Below, in pieces: positions 42,163 through 51,390 of a stretch of DNA of 64,000 bases. A program made the translations under genes and the position numbers. Within the stretch, counting starts at the first letter, position 1. Each line of letters starts with the position of its first letter. Source of the stretch: Aculops lycopersici (Eukaryota; Arthropoda; Arachnida; Trombidiformes; Eriophyidae); assembly GCA_015350385.1 (NCBI GenBank), contig WNKI01000001.1, positions 10,223,118-10,287,117 of the forward strand, in the 5' to 3' direction. The notes below the pieces were generated by a model that saw only the letters and a list, made by a program, of their open reading frames with translations, made no database searches and was not told the origin of the DNA.

Positions 42163-43089
42163 CTAGCGCCTCCTTGCCTCTCTAACAATAAACCTTTGCC
42201 AAATACTTTCATCTATATCCCGAATGCTGGTTAAGCTACTCAGCAGATCTTGAATTGAGAGTTCATAGAAAGGACCTCTGTCTATTACGTCACATGCAGA
42301 CAAGTCTGATGCATTTAGATTGTAGCCTACAGCTACGAGATGGTCATTGTCTAATGCTGTCTCCTGGAAATGCCAATTGGCTGCAAGCTGACCATCTAGG
42401 TAAACGCGAGTATCGTTCAAGGTTTTGTTTACGATTGATTGGGGTGACAAGCTATATCTTGTAGTTTTTGAAGGATGAAACTCAATTCTATCCAATTTGA
42501 ATGCTAAACCCAAGCCTATAGATTTGATGTAGCTTTCCTTCAAGCACCACAATCGGGTGAAGTTGATACATTTCTGTCTGTCCGACTCAACAATCGGATT
42601 ATCGACTGTATCCCACTCGAACTTTGTGAATTCTCGACGAGACATCAAGCCCAGGAATCGGTCCAATTCTTGTTGTGTGTTCTTCTTGACTATCTGAGTT
42701 ACGTCTACCCCAACAGATTGCATTGGACTGCTATTATCACTACAAGAGAAGCCAACAAGGGCACAAAAATCGCCACTGTGGGAGACATTGAAGTCGAATG
42801 CTTGGGGCCATCTCGACCCAAACGATTTCTTGTATTCTTCTGCTATTGCCGGACGTCCATGTTTGGTGCGAATAAACTTGATCTCATTTGATGGTCTATT
42901 GATAGCTTGGGCTACAAATTTTCTTATCAGAGCTCGGCCAATAAGAGCTGATTTGGCGTTATCCTGATACACGAACTGATTTATTCTGGCAATTTCTTCG
43001 TCCGCCACGCAGGATGTCAAACACAACCACTCATCTTTCGTTGGTAGCCATTTGTTGACATTGAAATACCATCTTACCTGCCTCGTCAT
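42163..43089 (-). CDS. AASDHPPT: L-aminoadipate-semialdehyde dehydrogenase-phosphopantetheinyl transferase (AASDHPPT)
   Basis: A 308-residue 4'-phosphopantetheinyl transferase of the Sfp type. It moves phosphopantetheine from CoA to the conserved Ser of carrier domains (fatty acid synthase ACP, mitochondrial ACP, lysine-pathway enzyme). ATG at 43089 (MTRQVRWYFNV). The frame runs ten codons further to a TTG, which I reject as start. Motifs: GRALIRKFVAQ, KHGRPAI, FDFNVSHSGDF, VGVDVTQI with the first metal ligand, and FTRLWCLKESYIKSIGLGL carrying the W-x-x-K-E-x-x-x-K signature. Length equals the human protein (309). It is divergent from mRpS26 (220 bp between ATGs) and tail-to-tail with the beat gene. 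Confidence 0.95.
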   Translation of the reverse strand: MTRQVRWYFNVNKWLPTKDEWLCLTSCVADEEIARINQFVYQDNAKSALIGRALIRKFVAQAINRPSNEIKFIRTKHGRPAIAEEYKKSFGSRWPQAFDFNVSHSGDFCALVGFSCSDNSSPMQSVGVDVTQIVKKNTQQELDRFLGLMSRREFTKFEWDTVDNPIVESDRQKCINFTRLWCLKESYIKSIGLGLAFKLDRIEFHPSKTTRYSLSPQSIVNKTLNDTRVYLDGQLAANWHFQETALDNDHLVAVGYNLNASDLSACDVIDRGPFYELSIQDLLSSLTSIRDIDESIWQRFIVREARRR

Positions 43090-43309
43090 ATTAATACAGA
43101 GAGGCTCCAGGTGACTCAAGTAGACCTACCTGTATCATTTCGAGATGTAGGAGTGTCTAAGACTGACAAACTTTTGTAACACATGTTCTCTGTTTACACA
43201 CGTGTGCGCGATCCAAATAAAAGACCAAAGATTACGCTTACACAGCTACAACTTCACTTCAAAACTAATTGTCTAAGTTTATATTTTATCATCATCTATA
43301 CACGCCATT

Positions 43310-43906
43310 ATGGTCATCACATCTCTCGGCTATAGAATATTTGTTAGATACGCTAGAAAACCAATATGGATGCCCACGGCACCATCAAAACTCTTCAGGA
43401 TAGACGAAAAGACTTTCTACACACCAGAAGAGGTCCAGCAGAATAAGGAGCTTGACATAGCTTTTAAAGCCCAAGAGGTATCCATTATAGAGTATATGAA
43501 GCATGAGTGCTACATACCGTCAACTAAAACTGGTGGTGTGCCGAGCGAGTTCTTGGAGAAAGAGATGGAAGATGATAGGGTGATCATGGAGGAGAACGAT
43601 AGAGAAAATGAAAGAATAGCCAAGCTGAAATCCGAATACTTTGCTGCGAGACTAAAGGAGGTCCAAGAAAAGGTGATGGGAGAGAAGATAAGAACAGAGG
43701 AGATGATCATGCAAACTAATTTAAAGGTGGACGAGTTCATAAGACATCACAAAGATAACCCTGACTTCTTTGTTACACCTAGAAATATAGAGAAGAAGAT
43801 CGAAGAAGCTCTCGAAAATCCCGTCAATTTTGAATACTGCATTGATAGGTCGGGTCGAAAGATCGGTGCAGACTCGATCAAAAATAAGTCAGATTCAGAG
43901 CAGTAA
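43310..43906 (+). CDS. mRpS26: Mitochondrial small-ribosomal-subunit protein mS26
   Basis: A 198-residue single-exon protein, ATG at 43310. A basic N-terminus (YRIFVRYARKPIWMPTAPSK) consistent with mitochondrial import is followed by a long charged helix (residues about 80-150) and a C-terminal motif, FVTPRNIEKKIEEALENPVNFEYCID, that parallels the end of vertebrate MRPS26 (F-I-T-x-x-N-L-x-x-x-V-x-x-A-L, then N-Y-x-W). mS26 is a metazoan-specific part of the mitochondrial ribosome small subunit. Length close to the human 205. Assigned by overall architecture and the C-terminal match, so less certain than neighbours with catalytic motifs. Confidence 0.75.
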   Translation: MVITSLGYRIFVRYARKPIWMPTAPSKLFRIDEKTFYTPEEVQQNKELDIAFKAQEVSIIEYMKHECYIPSTKTGGVPSEFLEKEMEDDRVIMEENDRENERIAKLKSEYFAARLKEVQEKVMGEKIRTEEMIMQTNLKVDEFIRHHKDNPDFFVTPRNIEKKIEEALENPVNFEYCIDRSGRKIGADSIKNKSDSEQ

Positions 43907-44338
43907 AATCTAGTCACTTGTTATGGAAGGTGTATTGTGCCATTATCGGGTTGTTGCAGACCCGTTTTTGTCTCTTCAAATCGACCTACCTTCATAGCTT
44001 TCAGATTCTGATTTGATAATGGAGGTTCGACTTTTTGTTACCTCGAATTTGTTACCCCTTTCTCGACTGTCTGGTTTTTAGATCTGGTTTCAATTAATAA
44101 GTTATATTTTAGGGTCAGTTACATCAATAAATACGTTCTCATAAATCATGTGGTTACCGCATCTAATCCTTGCGCACGTTGCGATCGCTCACGCTTGTTG
44201 TCCAAAGGCGAGCAGAATTTTCTCTACTTCTGCTGATTGCAACTCAAATTTTCTCTAATTTACCTCATCTCGAGGGCATCCTATTTGTCCCTATTCTTGA
44301 TATATTTATAACTTGGTTGTGGATTCATTAAAGTGGCA

Positions 44339-46300
44339 ATGTCCAACCAACAGGCGACCTCCTGCCCGCCACCGCCAGCACCAGTACCACCAAATGGTCG
44401 TCTAGCATCAAAAAACGATAAATCTGTTGGATCAGATTCAGATCGCGGTTGGGCATATCAGCGCAATCGAGGACTGCCTACACCCGATCCTAATGAGACA
44501 GTTATTAGTCAGATCAAATTCTTCTTGGATAAATACAGGATCAAGGAGGCGACACATTTATTCTTTCAGGATGCAACATTGAGGCTCTTGAGTGACGAGC
44601 CAGATTTCATGTGGGAAGTTATACCTGTAATATGTCAGCGACTACGAGGACTATGTCAATATAGATTTCGTGTATTCGAAGGTTGTGAGAAGATGTTAAC
44701 GAGGATAGCCGCGAGCGAAGGTTGCAATCCAAAGGAGGTACTCATAAGCTTTTTGGCCGAGATATCCAACGAAGATGACAATGTTTTTCGGGCCATGATT
44801 CATCCCCTTGAAATTTGTCTGGAGCGTATGGAGAGTCCCTCGCCTCGAGACGAGAACCTCCGTTGGGTAATCAATATCTTGATGCGCCACCTCAATAACA
44901 TTGAAATATCTCAAGATTTCGAGATCGAAGCCAAAGTCAAACGTCCGGCCGGACCAAATTGTCCTTATGTCATGCGATACGTTGACGTGCTACCACTCAT
45001 GTTAAACTTTATTGATACCTTCACGGAACCACCTGAATATGACAGTTCCACGTTACCAATCTTAACTCAAGATCAAATCGATGTAGTGTTGAACGGCGAG
45101 CTTGCTGATGATGACGAGTCTGTAGTTGCCCAAAGTCGAAGCACCGAGACATTTATTACAGCCTTGATGAACCTCATCTACAGACCATTGACTTTCTTGG
45201 ACTTAACTAGCATATGTACATCAATCAGATTTATTGCAAACCGTCATCTAGTGAAACTAATCAAATTGAAGCCAAATTTATTTTCGCCGATATACAAAAG
45301 GATCAATGATAGGACCTCCAATAATCAGACTGACTCACCGACTGTCACAAGCAGCGAGACCATGATATCGCTAGCAACCTGTTCGTACATTTTGCGTTGC
45401 GAACAGATGCCAATCACGAATCTGGTGCCATATTTTCCTCAAGTCATCACCTTAGAGTCAACTCTTCTTTGCCATATGCCATATGTATCTGCCTTGCTAG
45501 AGCGAACGGAGCTCCTGGCCAACGAGAAGGGTCTATTGTTATTGGACAAGCTATTTAAGTATATCTGGGCCCACTCGTTAGATCAGACTTATCTCGATGA
45601 ACTCGAGCGTACCTCTTTGTTAAGACATGTGCTACAATTGACCGTTTTCTCGCCCCTCGAGAGTAACCGTAAGAAGGCCTTTGAGCTATTTCAGCAAATT
45701 TGTGACCTGTTGACTTATAGTTGCAAGCATCGAATGTTCATTTCCATTATGAAGAGCACTGAATTGAGAGCTTGCGTTCGAGCCGCTTGCATAGATCAGT
45801 ATCGTCGTCATCTGACTAGCATACATAAGGAGGTTTTATTTCTCAAAAACAAGATTCTCGAGGATAAGGTTGCGGAGGGCCATGAGACGGAGGAGTGGAT
45901 AAGACAGGTAGAATCTCTTGATGCTAAATACAGGCTTTTGGGCGGCCAGAATCTAACCGAATTCTTAGACCTCTGTATCCAGTCTTGCCTACCAGAAGGA
46001 ATGCAAACAGACGTAGTTGAAAACTACGAACTTATACTGGCAACCTTATCTATGCTTAGATTTCTCAAATTACGCAAGCAGATATTCGAGGACGAACGTG
46101 AGAATCAGTATTTAACCGGACAGCGAATGAAGTCAGCTTTCTTTGAGCCAATTCGCACTGCTATTGCCCATGTAATCAGCGACCTGAAGGAGACACAAAA
46201 GGTCAGCAAAGCTGATGAAGCAGACTGTCTAAGTTGGGCTCTTTGTCGCCTGGACTTGATTGAGAGTGTGCTCGTCAAGACCAGTGATCTCTATGAATGA
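44339..46300 (+). CDS. GLMN: Glomulin orthologue, RBX1-binding inhibitor of cullin-RING ligases
   Basis: A 653-residue HEAT-like helical protein; ATG at 44339 (MSNQQATSCPP), two codons after an open GTG. Glomulin binds the RING protein RBX1 and blocks E2 docking on cullin-RING ubiquitin ligases. The C-terminal third aligns well by eye with vertebrate glomulin: LPEGMQTDVVENYELILATL, SMLRFLKLR, an F-x-x-P-I/L-x-x-x-I block, and the end LDLIESVLVKTSDL (F/L-D-L-I-E-S-V-L in both). The middle contains PYVSALLERTELL and LLLLDKLFKYI blocks matching the glomulin helical repeats. A Pro-rich N-terminus and an extension of about 60 residues are additional. Vertebrate protein is 594 residues. Cytosolic. 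Confidence 0.85.
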   Translation: MSNQQATSCPPPPAPVPPNGRLASKNDKSVGSDSDRGWAYQRNRGLPTPDPNETVISQIKFFLDKYRIKEATHLFFQDATLRLLSDEPDFMWEVIPVICQRLRGLCQYRFRVFEGCEKMLTRIAASEGCNPKEVLISFLAEISNEDDNVFRAMIHPLEICLERMESPSPRDENLRWVINILMRHLNNIEISQDFEIEAKVKRPAGPNCPYVMRYVDVLPLMLNFIDTFTEPPEYDSSTLPILTQDQIDVVLNGELADDDESVVAQSRSTETFITALMNLIYRPLTFLDLTSICTSIRFIANRHLVKLIKLKPNLFSPIYKRINDRTSNNQTDSPTVTSSETMISLATCSYILRCEQMPITNLVPYFPQVITLESTLLCHMPYVSALLERTELLANEKGLLLLDKLFKYIWAHSLDQTYLDELERTSLLRHVLQLTVFSPLESNRKKAFELFQQICDLLTYSCKHRMFISIMKSTELRACVRAACIDQYRRHLTSIHKEVLFLKNKILEDKVAEGHETEEWIRQVESLDAKYRLLGGQNLTEFLDLCIQSCLPEGMQTDVVENYELILATLSMLRFLKLRKQIFEDERENQYLTGQRMKSAFFEPIRTAIAHVISDLKETQKVSKADEADCLSWALCRLDLIESVLVKTSDLYE

Positions 46301-47980
46301 GTTACGTCCGTATGTGAACGTGGCAAAACTCAAGCAATTTAGGTGTATACCTATGTGCCAACCCGCAACAACTCAACTCATGGAAACCATGTGATAACCA
46401 GTGGACAGGTGTAACCAATTGGAGAGCCAAGATTCTATTATATTTCTGGTGTCGTCTGCCTGTAGTCGCAGTTTGAGCATAACAATAAAAGAACTGTATC
46501 GTCAAATCACAAACAACCACTTAACTAGGTAGGTTTGAGTTGAACCAATGGCGTGCCGACTAGCTGGCCCGTAGTGCACTAGGAGTTGTTTATTCTGTAG
46601 ATTACAATGGAAGAGAAGTTCGGGAGCTCAGGTGGATTGATCGGTCACTAACCGGCGCAAATAGTCTATTGACTTCGTCTGTAACATCGGATCGTTGTAG
46701 TCAGAAGCTCGATTATCTCGGACTGACTTGATTCTTAATCATCATACCACAGTTTTTATCGAATCCGTCACTTCCGCTCCAGCGTTTTAAAGTTGTAACG
46801 CTCAAACTATCGGCTTATCCGAAACGGAACGGAACATTCGGATTAGTTTCCTTTGAGATTCCTTGTGCAAGTTACTTGGTTGAGACAAATCCACAGATAA
46901 TAAGCGTCCAACAAATTGAGTGAAGGATATGGAAAAATGTATTTAGACATGAGGTTGTCCAGATTTCTTACGTTTTAAACTGACAGTGTGGGTAAGGCTG
47001 ATATCTGCATTGTCGGTGTTGAGGCGAGTTCAGAGTGGTTTCAATCTAAATCAAGCGTTGTGCTTAATCAAAGACTTGTTACATATGCCGCAACTAGCAG
47101 ATGTTAGCACCATTAGCTCGAATCTTCCCCACTTGCAACAATTAACCTGAAGGTTTCCAAATATTGCGACCGGAAGTATTCAGTAGCGAGACTCTAACTT
47201 GATTGACTGACTGTTCTACGAAGCGTTACTTTTTCTTCCAGCTGATCAAGTGTTCAACTAGCACAAGGGAGTCTTATGGCAAATCAATATTCTCGAAACA
47301 ATTATAGACTTGTATTGTCTAACGCAATGAGCTTACCAAATGTCTCGCCGCCAGTGTCTATGGACCGTTATAATGGCACTCGCTGGCGGCACGCTAGTAG
47401 TGGTAAAGCTGAGGTCCCCCAGGAGACCATCGTTCCCACGAATGCTAATGCCTCATTCTGACACAACCCCCTAGAGAGGGGTCGGCGTGCTATATGCCCC
47501 AAGGTGAGCTAGACTTTCACATTGCCTTCGGCAAGCAAGGCAATACTTGCGACAGCCGTCCACGTGCGGCGCGTTGCAACCTCGATGGCTGTGTTCGCCG
47601 AAGCCACACAGGCGGCTTTAAGACAAATTCGGCTCGACAATTGGCGGCGGTCGCAGCTGCATTGGGACCTCCAAACAAGCAGTAACACAAAAAACCTTTG
47701 CACTGGATTCGCAATAGAGAAAACGTGCGTCTGTTTTGTCAGGCATGAATTGCGCCTAGCGGCGCCACTAGAAACAAACCAACTCATGCAAGATTATTAT
47801 CGTCTACAAAATGATCTCATTCAAGAACTCACCAAGCACTCATTGATGAACAACACATTTTCAACACTAACTTTCCTCAATGGTGGAATGACGCCACTAG
47901 CATCGTTGGAATCATCAAGTTGCGATTGAGTTCATTAGTCGAAGGTGGCGGGAGTCTAGAACAGACTTCAGAGGCGGAAA
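46301..47980. other. Intergenic region upstream of LPGAT1
   Basis: About 1.7 kb. A 47-codon ATG frame at 47787-47929 ends 51 bp before the LPGAT1 start and could be an upstream ORF or part of a 5' exon. No domain was recognised anywhere in the stretch. Confidence 0.35.
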
Positions 47981-49291
47981 ATGAGGACAATGGCGATATA
48001 CAATCAGAGAGTCGAGTTCACCAAGCAGCAACTAGCAGACTCTTATCTAATCCGTAACTCCATCGTCGATTATATATACGGACCACTAAGGTTCCTAGGT
48101 ATCGTATTGCAAAATCTCTACTGTATCTCAAGTTACCTGGTTCTCTCTTGGATAGTTTTCCTGCCCTTGAATGGAATTAGGTCAGACCTCTACTCTAAGG
48201 TGGAGAATTTTTTCTATAATTCATTATTATTTATTGTCTCATCATGGAGCATGGCGTCAGGCATTCTGGTCATTGAGGCAGGTGACGAGTATAAGCACCT
48301 AATAGAGGAACCTGAACACCAATCTCATACTGATGCTCTGAAGCAAGACCATTATCAGCATATGAACAACCAAAATGCCAACAACAAACTCAACCACGTC
48401 AATGTAAGATCTCAAGAAAACAACAAAAAACTCGGCGCTGTACCTGTAGACTCTAGAGTCGATAGTGATATCATCCCGAGAACTTTCACAGAAGGAACCA
48501 ACAAAGCCATCGAAAAGGTCCACCGGAGGCCGAGAGTTTTATTACTGTGCAATCATGTATCAACTGCCGACGTTCCGCTTATAATGCAATCCTTCTCCAC
48601 TCTGACAAATCAATCAGTGCTTTGGGTTTTAGACGGAATTTTTAAGCCAACAAACTTTGGAGTAGTTTGCAGCTCTCATGGTGACTATTTTGTTTCAAAA
48701 GATTCCTTTGTTGAAGGTGCTCTGAGAGACCAAATACTCAAGCATCCAGACAGAAATCTAATCGTACTCTTTCCGGAAGGTGGCTTTTTGAGAAAAAGAA
48801 TTGATGGATCGAATAGGTACGCAATACGAAATAATCTGCCCACAACAAAATTCGTGACTTATCCCAGATTTCGAGCTTTCAAGGATCTCATGGACCTCAG
48901 TGTGGGCATTACCCATATTGTTAACGCAACTCTCCTTTACGACAATATAAACAATCCCTTGTCAATTCTAGACACAGCCTTAGGAAATCGCAAAGAGCCT
49001 GCGATCCTCCACTATATGGTGCACGAGCGCGAGACCATCAATCCCTCAGACGAATGGCTCCGTGATATATGGTTAGAGAAGGACAAATTTTTGGAAAAAT
49101 TCTACGAAGACCGTGATAAGGTTCTGAATTCATTTGACGGTACTCTTCGCACTGCCTCATTGAACTGGTATAAGTTGTTTTCAATCCACCTGTTTTACCT
49201 GTTAGTCTGCTACCTGACAATGTACAGATTATTATGTGCAACAAATATTATGATGCTAACAGCAAAAGATCTCTATTTTAGAAATATATAG
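47981..49291 (+). CDS. LPGAT1: Acyl-CoA:lysophospholipid acyltransferase, LPGAT1-like
   Basis: A 436-residue single-exon ER membrane acyltransferase, ATG at 47981 (a second Met at codon 4). Motif I is CNHVSTAD (N-H-x4-D), motif II is LDGIFKPTNFGVV plus SSHGDYFVS, and motif III is LFPEGGFLRKR, followed by NNLP, the order and wording typical of LPGAT1. The family acylates lysophosphatidylglycerol and lysophosphatidylethanolamine. Hydrophobic segments lie at residues about 35-60 and 80-100, and near the C-terminus (FSIHLFYLLVCYLTMYRLL). An Asn/His/Gln-rich insertion of about 70 residues (48300-48530) separates the N-terminal membrane part from motif I and has no counterpart in the human protein. 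Confidence 0.92.
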   Translation: MRTMAIYNQRVEFTKQQLADSYLIRNSIVDYIYGPLRFLGIVLQNLYCISSYLVLSWIVFLPLNGIRSDLYSKVENFFYNSLLFIVSSWSMASGILVIEAGDEYKHLIEEPEHQSHTDALKQDHYQHMNNQNANNKLNHVNVRSQENNKKLGAVPVDSRVDSDIIPRTFTEGTNKAIEKVHRRPRVLLLCNHVSTADVPLIMQSFSTLTNQSVLWVLDGIFKPTNFGVVCSSHGDYFVSKDSFVEGALRDQILKHPDRNLIVLFPEGGFLRKRIDGSNRYAIRNNLPTTKFVTYPRFRAFKDLMDLSVGITHIVNATLLYDNINNPLSILDTALGNRKEPAILHYMVHERETINPSDEWLRDIWLEKDKFLEKFYEDRDKVLNSFDGTLRTASLNWYKLFSIHLFYLLVCYLTMYRLLCATNIMMLTAKDLYFRNI

Positions 49292-49714
49292 ACTGTCGTA
49301 TCAGAGTTTTAGTATGTGTCCTAGAACTAATAAATTTCCACCTCAAGCGTAACACCTAGTAAACACGTGCGATTCAAACATACACCTGTCTCGAGTCATG
49401 AAGTGTGCCTCTGGCTTATCATATTTATGTCAGCCAGTCATCCTCATTGAACGATTGCATCATGAATTTTGATAAACCTTGTGCTCGCGTGCCTGCGCGC
49501 CATCCATTCAAATACACGCACGCGCAGATGGGCAAAACAAAAACGTGCTGCGGCATGTGGATACTAGGGAAAGCGAACATGTGCTTTTTGTTTTGGACGC
49601 AGCACCTTTACTACAGTTAACTTGAGATTGTTGCTTCGGGTAACTGTTTATAGGCATAATTAATATTGAAGTTATTATTTAACGAAAGCATCTAACCAAA
49701 TTATTATCACCAGC

Positions 49715-50749
49715 ATGGGATATACACCACGAGGAGGGTCAGGTGGTGGCAGAGGAAACTTCAATGGCCACAGTGGTGGAGGCGGTCGAGGAGGTGGTGG
49801 CCGTGGAGGTGGCGAGTTTACACCTCGTGGTGGAGGAGGCGGTGGCTTCAGAGGAGGTCGCGGTGGTGGGGGTGGCTTCAGAGGTAGCGGCGGCGGTCGA
49901 GGCGGAAGTTTTGGAGGTCGAGGTGGCTTCAACTCTGGCGGTGGTGATAGAGGCGGATTCCGAGGAAGAGGCACACCACGAGGACGAGGCGCTGGTGGTA
50001 GAGGCCGTGGAGGCGGTGGAATGCGAGGAGGAAAGAAAGTTATTGTTGAGCCTCATCCAAGATTCGGCGGTGTATTTGTTGCCAGAGGTAAAGAAGACGC
50101 ACTTGCTACTAAAAATCTAGTTCCTGGAGACTCGGTGTATGGCGAAAAGAGAATATCAGTCGAGAGTGAGAATGGAAAGATCGAGTACAGAGCATGGAAT
50201 CCTTTCAGATCCAAGTTAGGAGCAGCCATATTGGGAGGAATCGGAGACATTCACATCACACCAGGATGCAAGGTCCTATATCTCGGAGCGGCATCGGGTA
50301 CAACTGTTTCTCACGTATCAGACATGGTCGGCCCAGAGGGCCGTGTCTACGCTGTGGAATTCTCACAAAGGTCCGGCAGAGACTTGCTAGGTGTAGCTCA
50401 GAAACGATCCAACATCATTCCTATCATAGACGATGCTAGGCACCCAACCAAATACAGAATGATGATGTCAATGGTTGACGTTATCTTCTCAGATGTTGCC
50501 CAGCCCGATCAAGCGCGTATCGTTGCCTTGAACGCTGCACATTACCTAAAACTTGGTGGCCACATCGTAATGTCCATCAAGGCCAACTGTGTTGATTCCA
50601 CTGCCCCACCAGAAGCTGTGTTTGCATCAGAGGTTAAGAAACTGCAACAAGACAGAATCAAACCCTTGGAACAAATCAGTTTAGAACCATATGAACGAGA
50701 CCACGCTGTGGTGACTGGCAAATTTAGACCTGAAGACTTGGACAAGTAA
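49715..50749 (+). CDS. FBL: Fibrillarin, rRNA 2'-O-methyltransferase of box C/D snoRNPs
   Basis: A 344-residue nucleolar protein, ATG at 49715. The N-terminal glycine/arginine-rich GAR domain (residues about 5-108) consists of RGG/GGFRGG repeats. The methyltransferase domain follows: KVIVEPHPRFGGVFVARGKEDALATKN start, YRAWNPFRSKLGAAIL, the SAM-binding VLYLGAASGTTVSHVSD motif, VYAVEFS, IIPIIDDARHP, VDVIFSDVAQPDQA, and GGHIVMSIKANC. The K-D-K-D-H-type catalytic set appears intact. It methylates pre-rRNA and histone H2A Gln. Long frames opposite the GAR domain are shadows of its repetitive codons. Its end is 48 bp from the convergent unknown gene. Confidence 0.98.
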   Translation: MGYTPRGGSGGGRGNFNGHSGGGGRGGGGRGGGEFTPRGGGGGGFRGGRGGGGGFRGSGGGRGGSFGGRGGFNSGGGDRGGFRGRGTPRGRGAGGRGRGGGGMRGGKKVIVEPHPRFGGVFVARGKEDALATKNLVPGDSVYGEKRISVESENGKIEYRAWNPFRSKLGAAILGGIGDIHITPGCKVLYLGAASGTTVSHVSDMVGPEGRVYAVEFSQRSGRDLLGVAQKRSNIIPIIDDARHPTKYRMMMSMVDVIFSDVAQPDQARIVALNAAHYLKLGGHIVMSIKANCVDSTAPPEAVFASEVKKLQQDRIKPLEQISLEPYERDHAVVTGKFRPEDLDK

Positions 50750-50797
50750 TCAAGAGGAAGCAACAATAATAATCTACTAAATGTCAATATATCAACT

Positions 50798-51208
50798 TTA
50801 AATATTTTTATAAGATTTACTGACTTTAAATACCTTACCCAAATTGTCTGTAACGTCATCATCAGTCTCGAGCAACTCTTGAACAACTGCTGGGGGATGA
50901 GTTTCTGCCGGCGTCTTAGGTAGAGCCTTCACTGCCTGGCTCGGACCTGGTTTCACCACAGCCTTCTTTATGAAATCCTTCATCTGTGCATCTGGGTTAG
51001 ACTTGAATACAGTGTTCAGGGTTCTAGCTTCATCGTTGTCGACCTTGGCAATCTTCTTGACGACCTGCGGTTGAGGAGGCTGCTCCTTTTTGATATTTGG
51101 CGGCAGTTGCGAATCCTCCACTTGTTGGCTCGTGTTAGGAGACTGTTGAATCCTTGTGGCCTTCTTACGCTGTGGCGCATTGCCCTTGTTGGCCTTTCGA
51201 CCTGTCAT
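50798..51208 (-). CDS. Small basic disordered protein, unknown function
   Basis: A 136-residue frame from ATG 51208. Lys/Gln/Pro-rich N-terminus (MTGRKANKGNAPQRKKATRI), no signal peptide or membrane segment. Two related short blocks, D-x-x-x-x-L-N-T-V-F-K (about residues 60-68) and D-N-L-G-K-V-F-K (about 124-131), hint at an internal duplication or a repeated linear motif. I do not recognise a family. It is likely a real gene: it fits the tight divergent arrangement with the MFS gene (182 bp between ATGs) and ends 48 bp from fibrillarin. Composition suggests a nuclear or nucleolar protein, an inference only. Confidence 0.6.
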   Translation of the reverse strand: MTGRKANKGNAPQRKKATRIQQSPNTSQQVEDSQLPPNIKKEQPPQPQVVKKIAKVDNDEARTLNTVFKSNPDAQMKDFIKKAVVKPGPSQAVKALPKTPAETHPPAVVQELLETDDDVTDNLGKVFKVSKSYKNI

Positions 51209-51390
51209 CTAGTCTATAATACTGTTCTAGTTAGTGGAGTAGGAATCTGTTAACCGGTGGATCGTTTCACCGCATGATGATTATGCCTCAGTACTGGAGA
51301 CACACAGACGATCGAGACGTTCGGCTGACGCCATAGCGCTATGTGCAACGCAAGCGTTATCACTTAGTTGATTATATTTGTATCACAATC

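Noticed and set aside
47522..47929. 135-codon frame upstream of LPGAT1
   Set aside because: First half starts at TTG and lacks protein-like composition. Only the last 47 codons after ATG 47787 might be an upstream ORF, and that is not supported further.
49675..50120. Pro-rich, Ser/Thr-rich and Val/Glu-rich frames over the fibrillarin GAR domain
   Set aside because: Artefacts of GGN/CGN repeats; fibrillarin is certain in the third frame.
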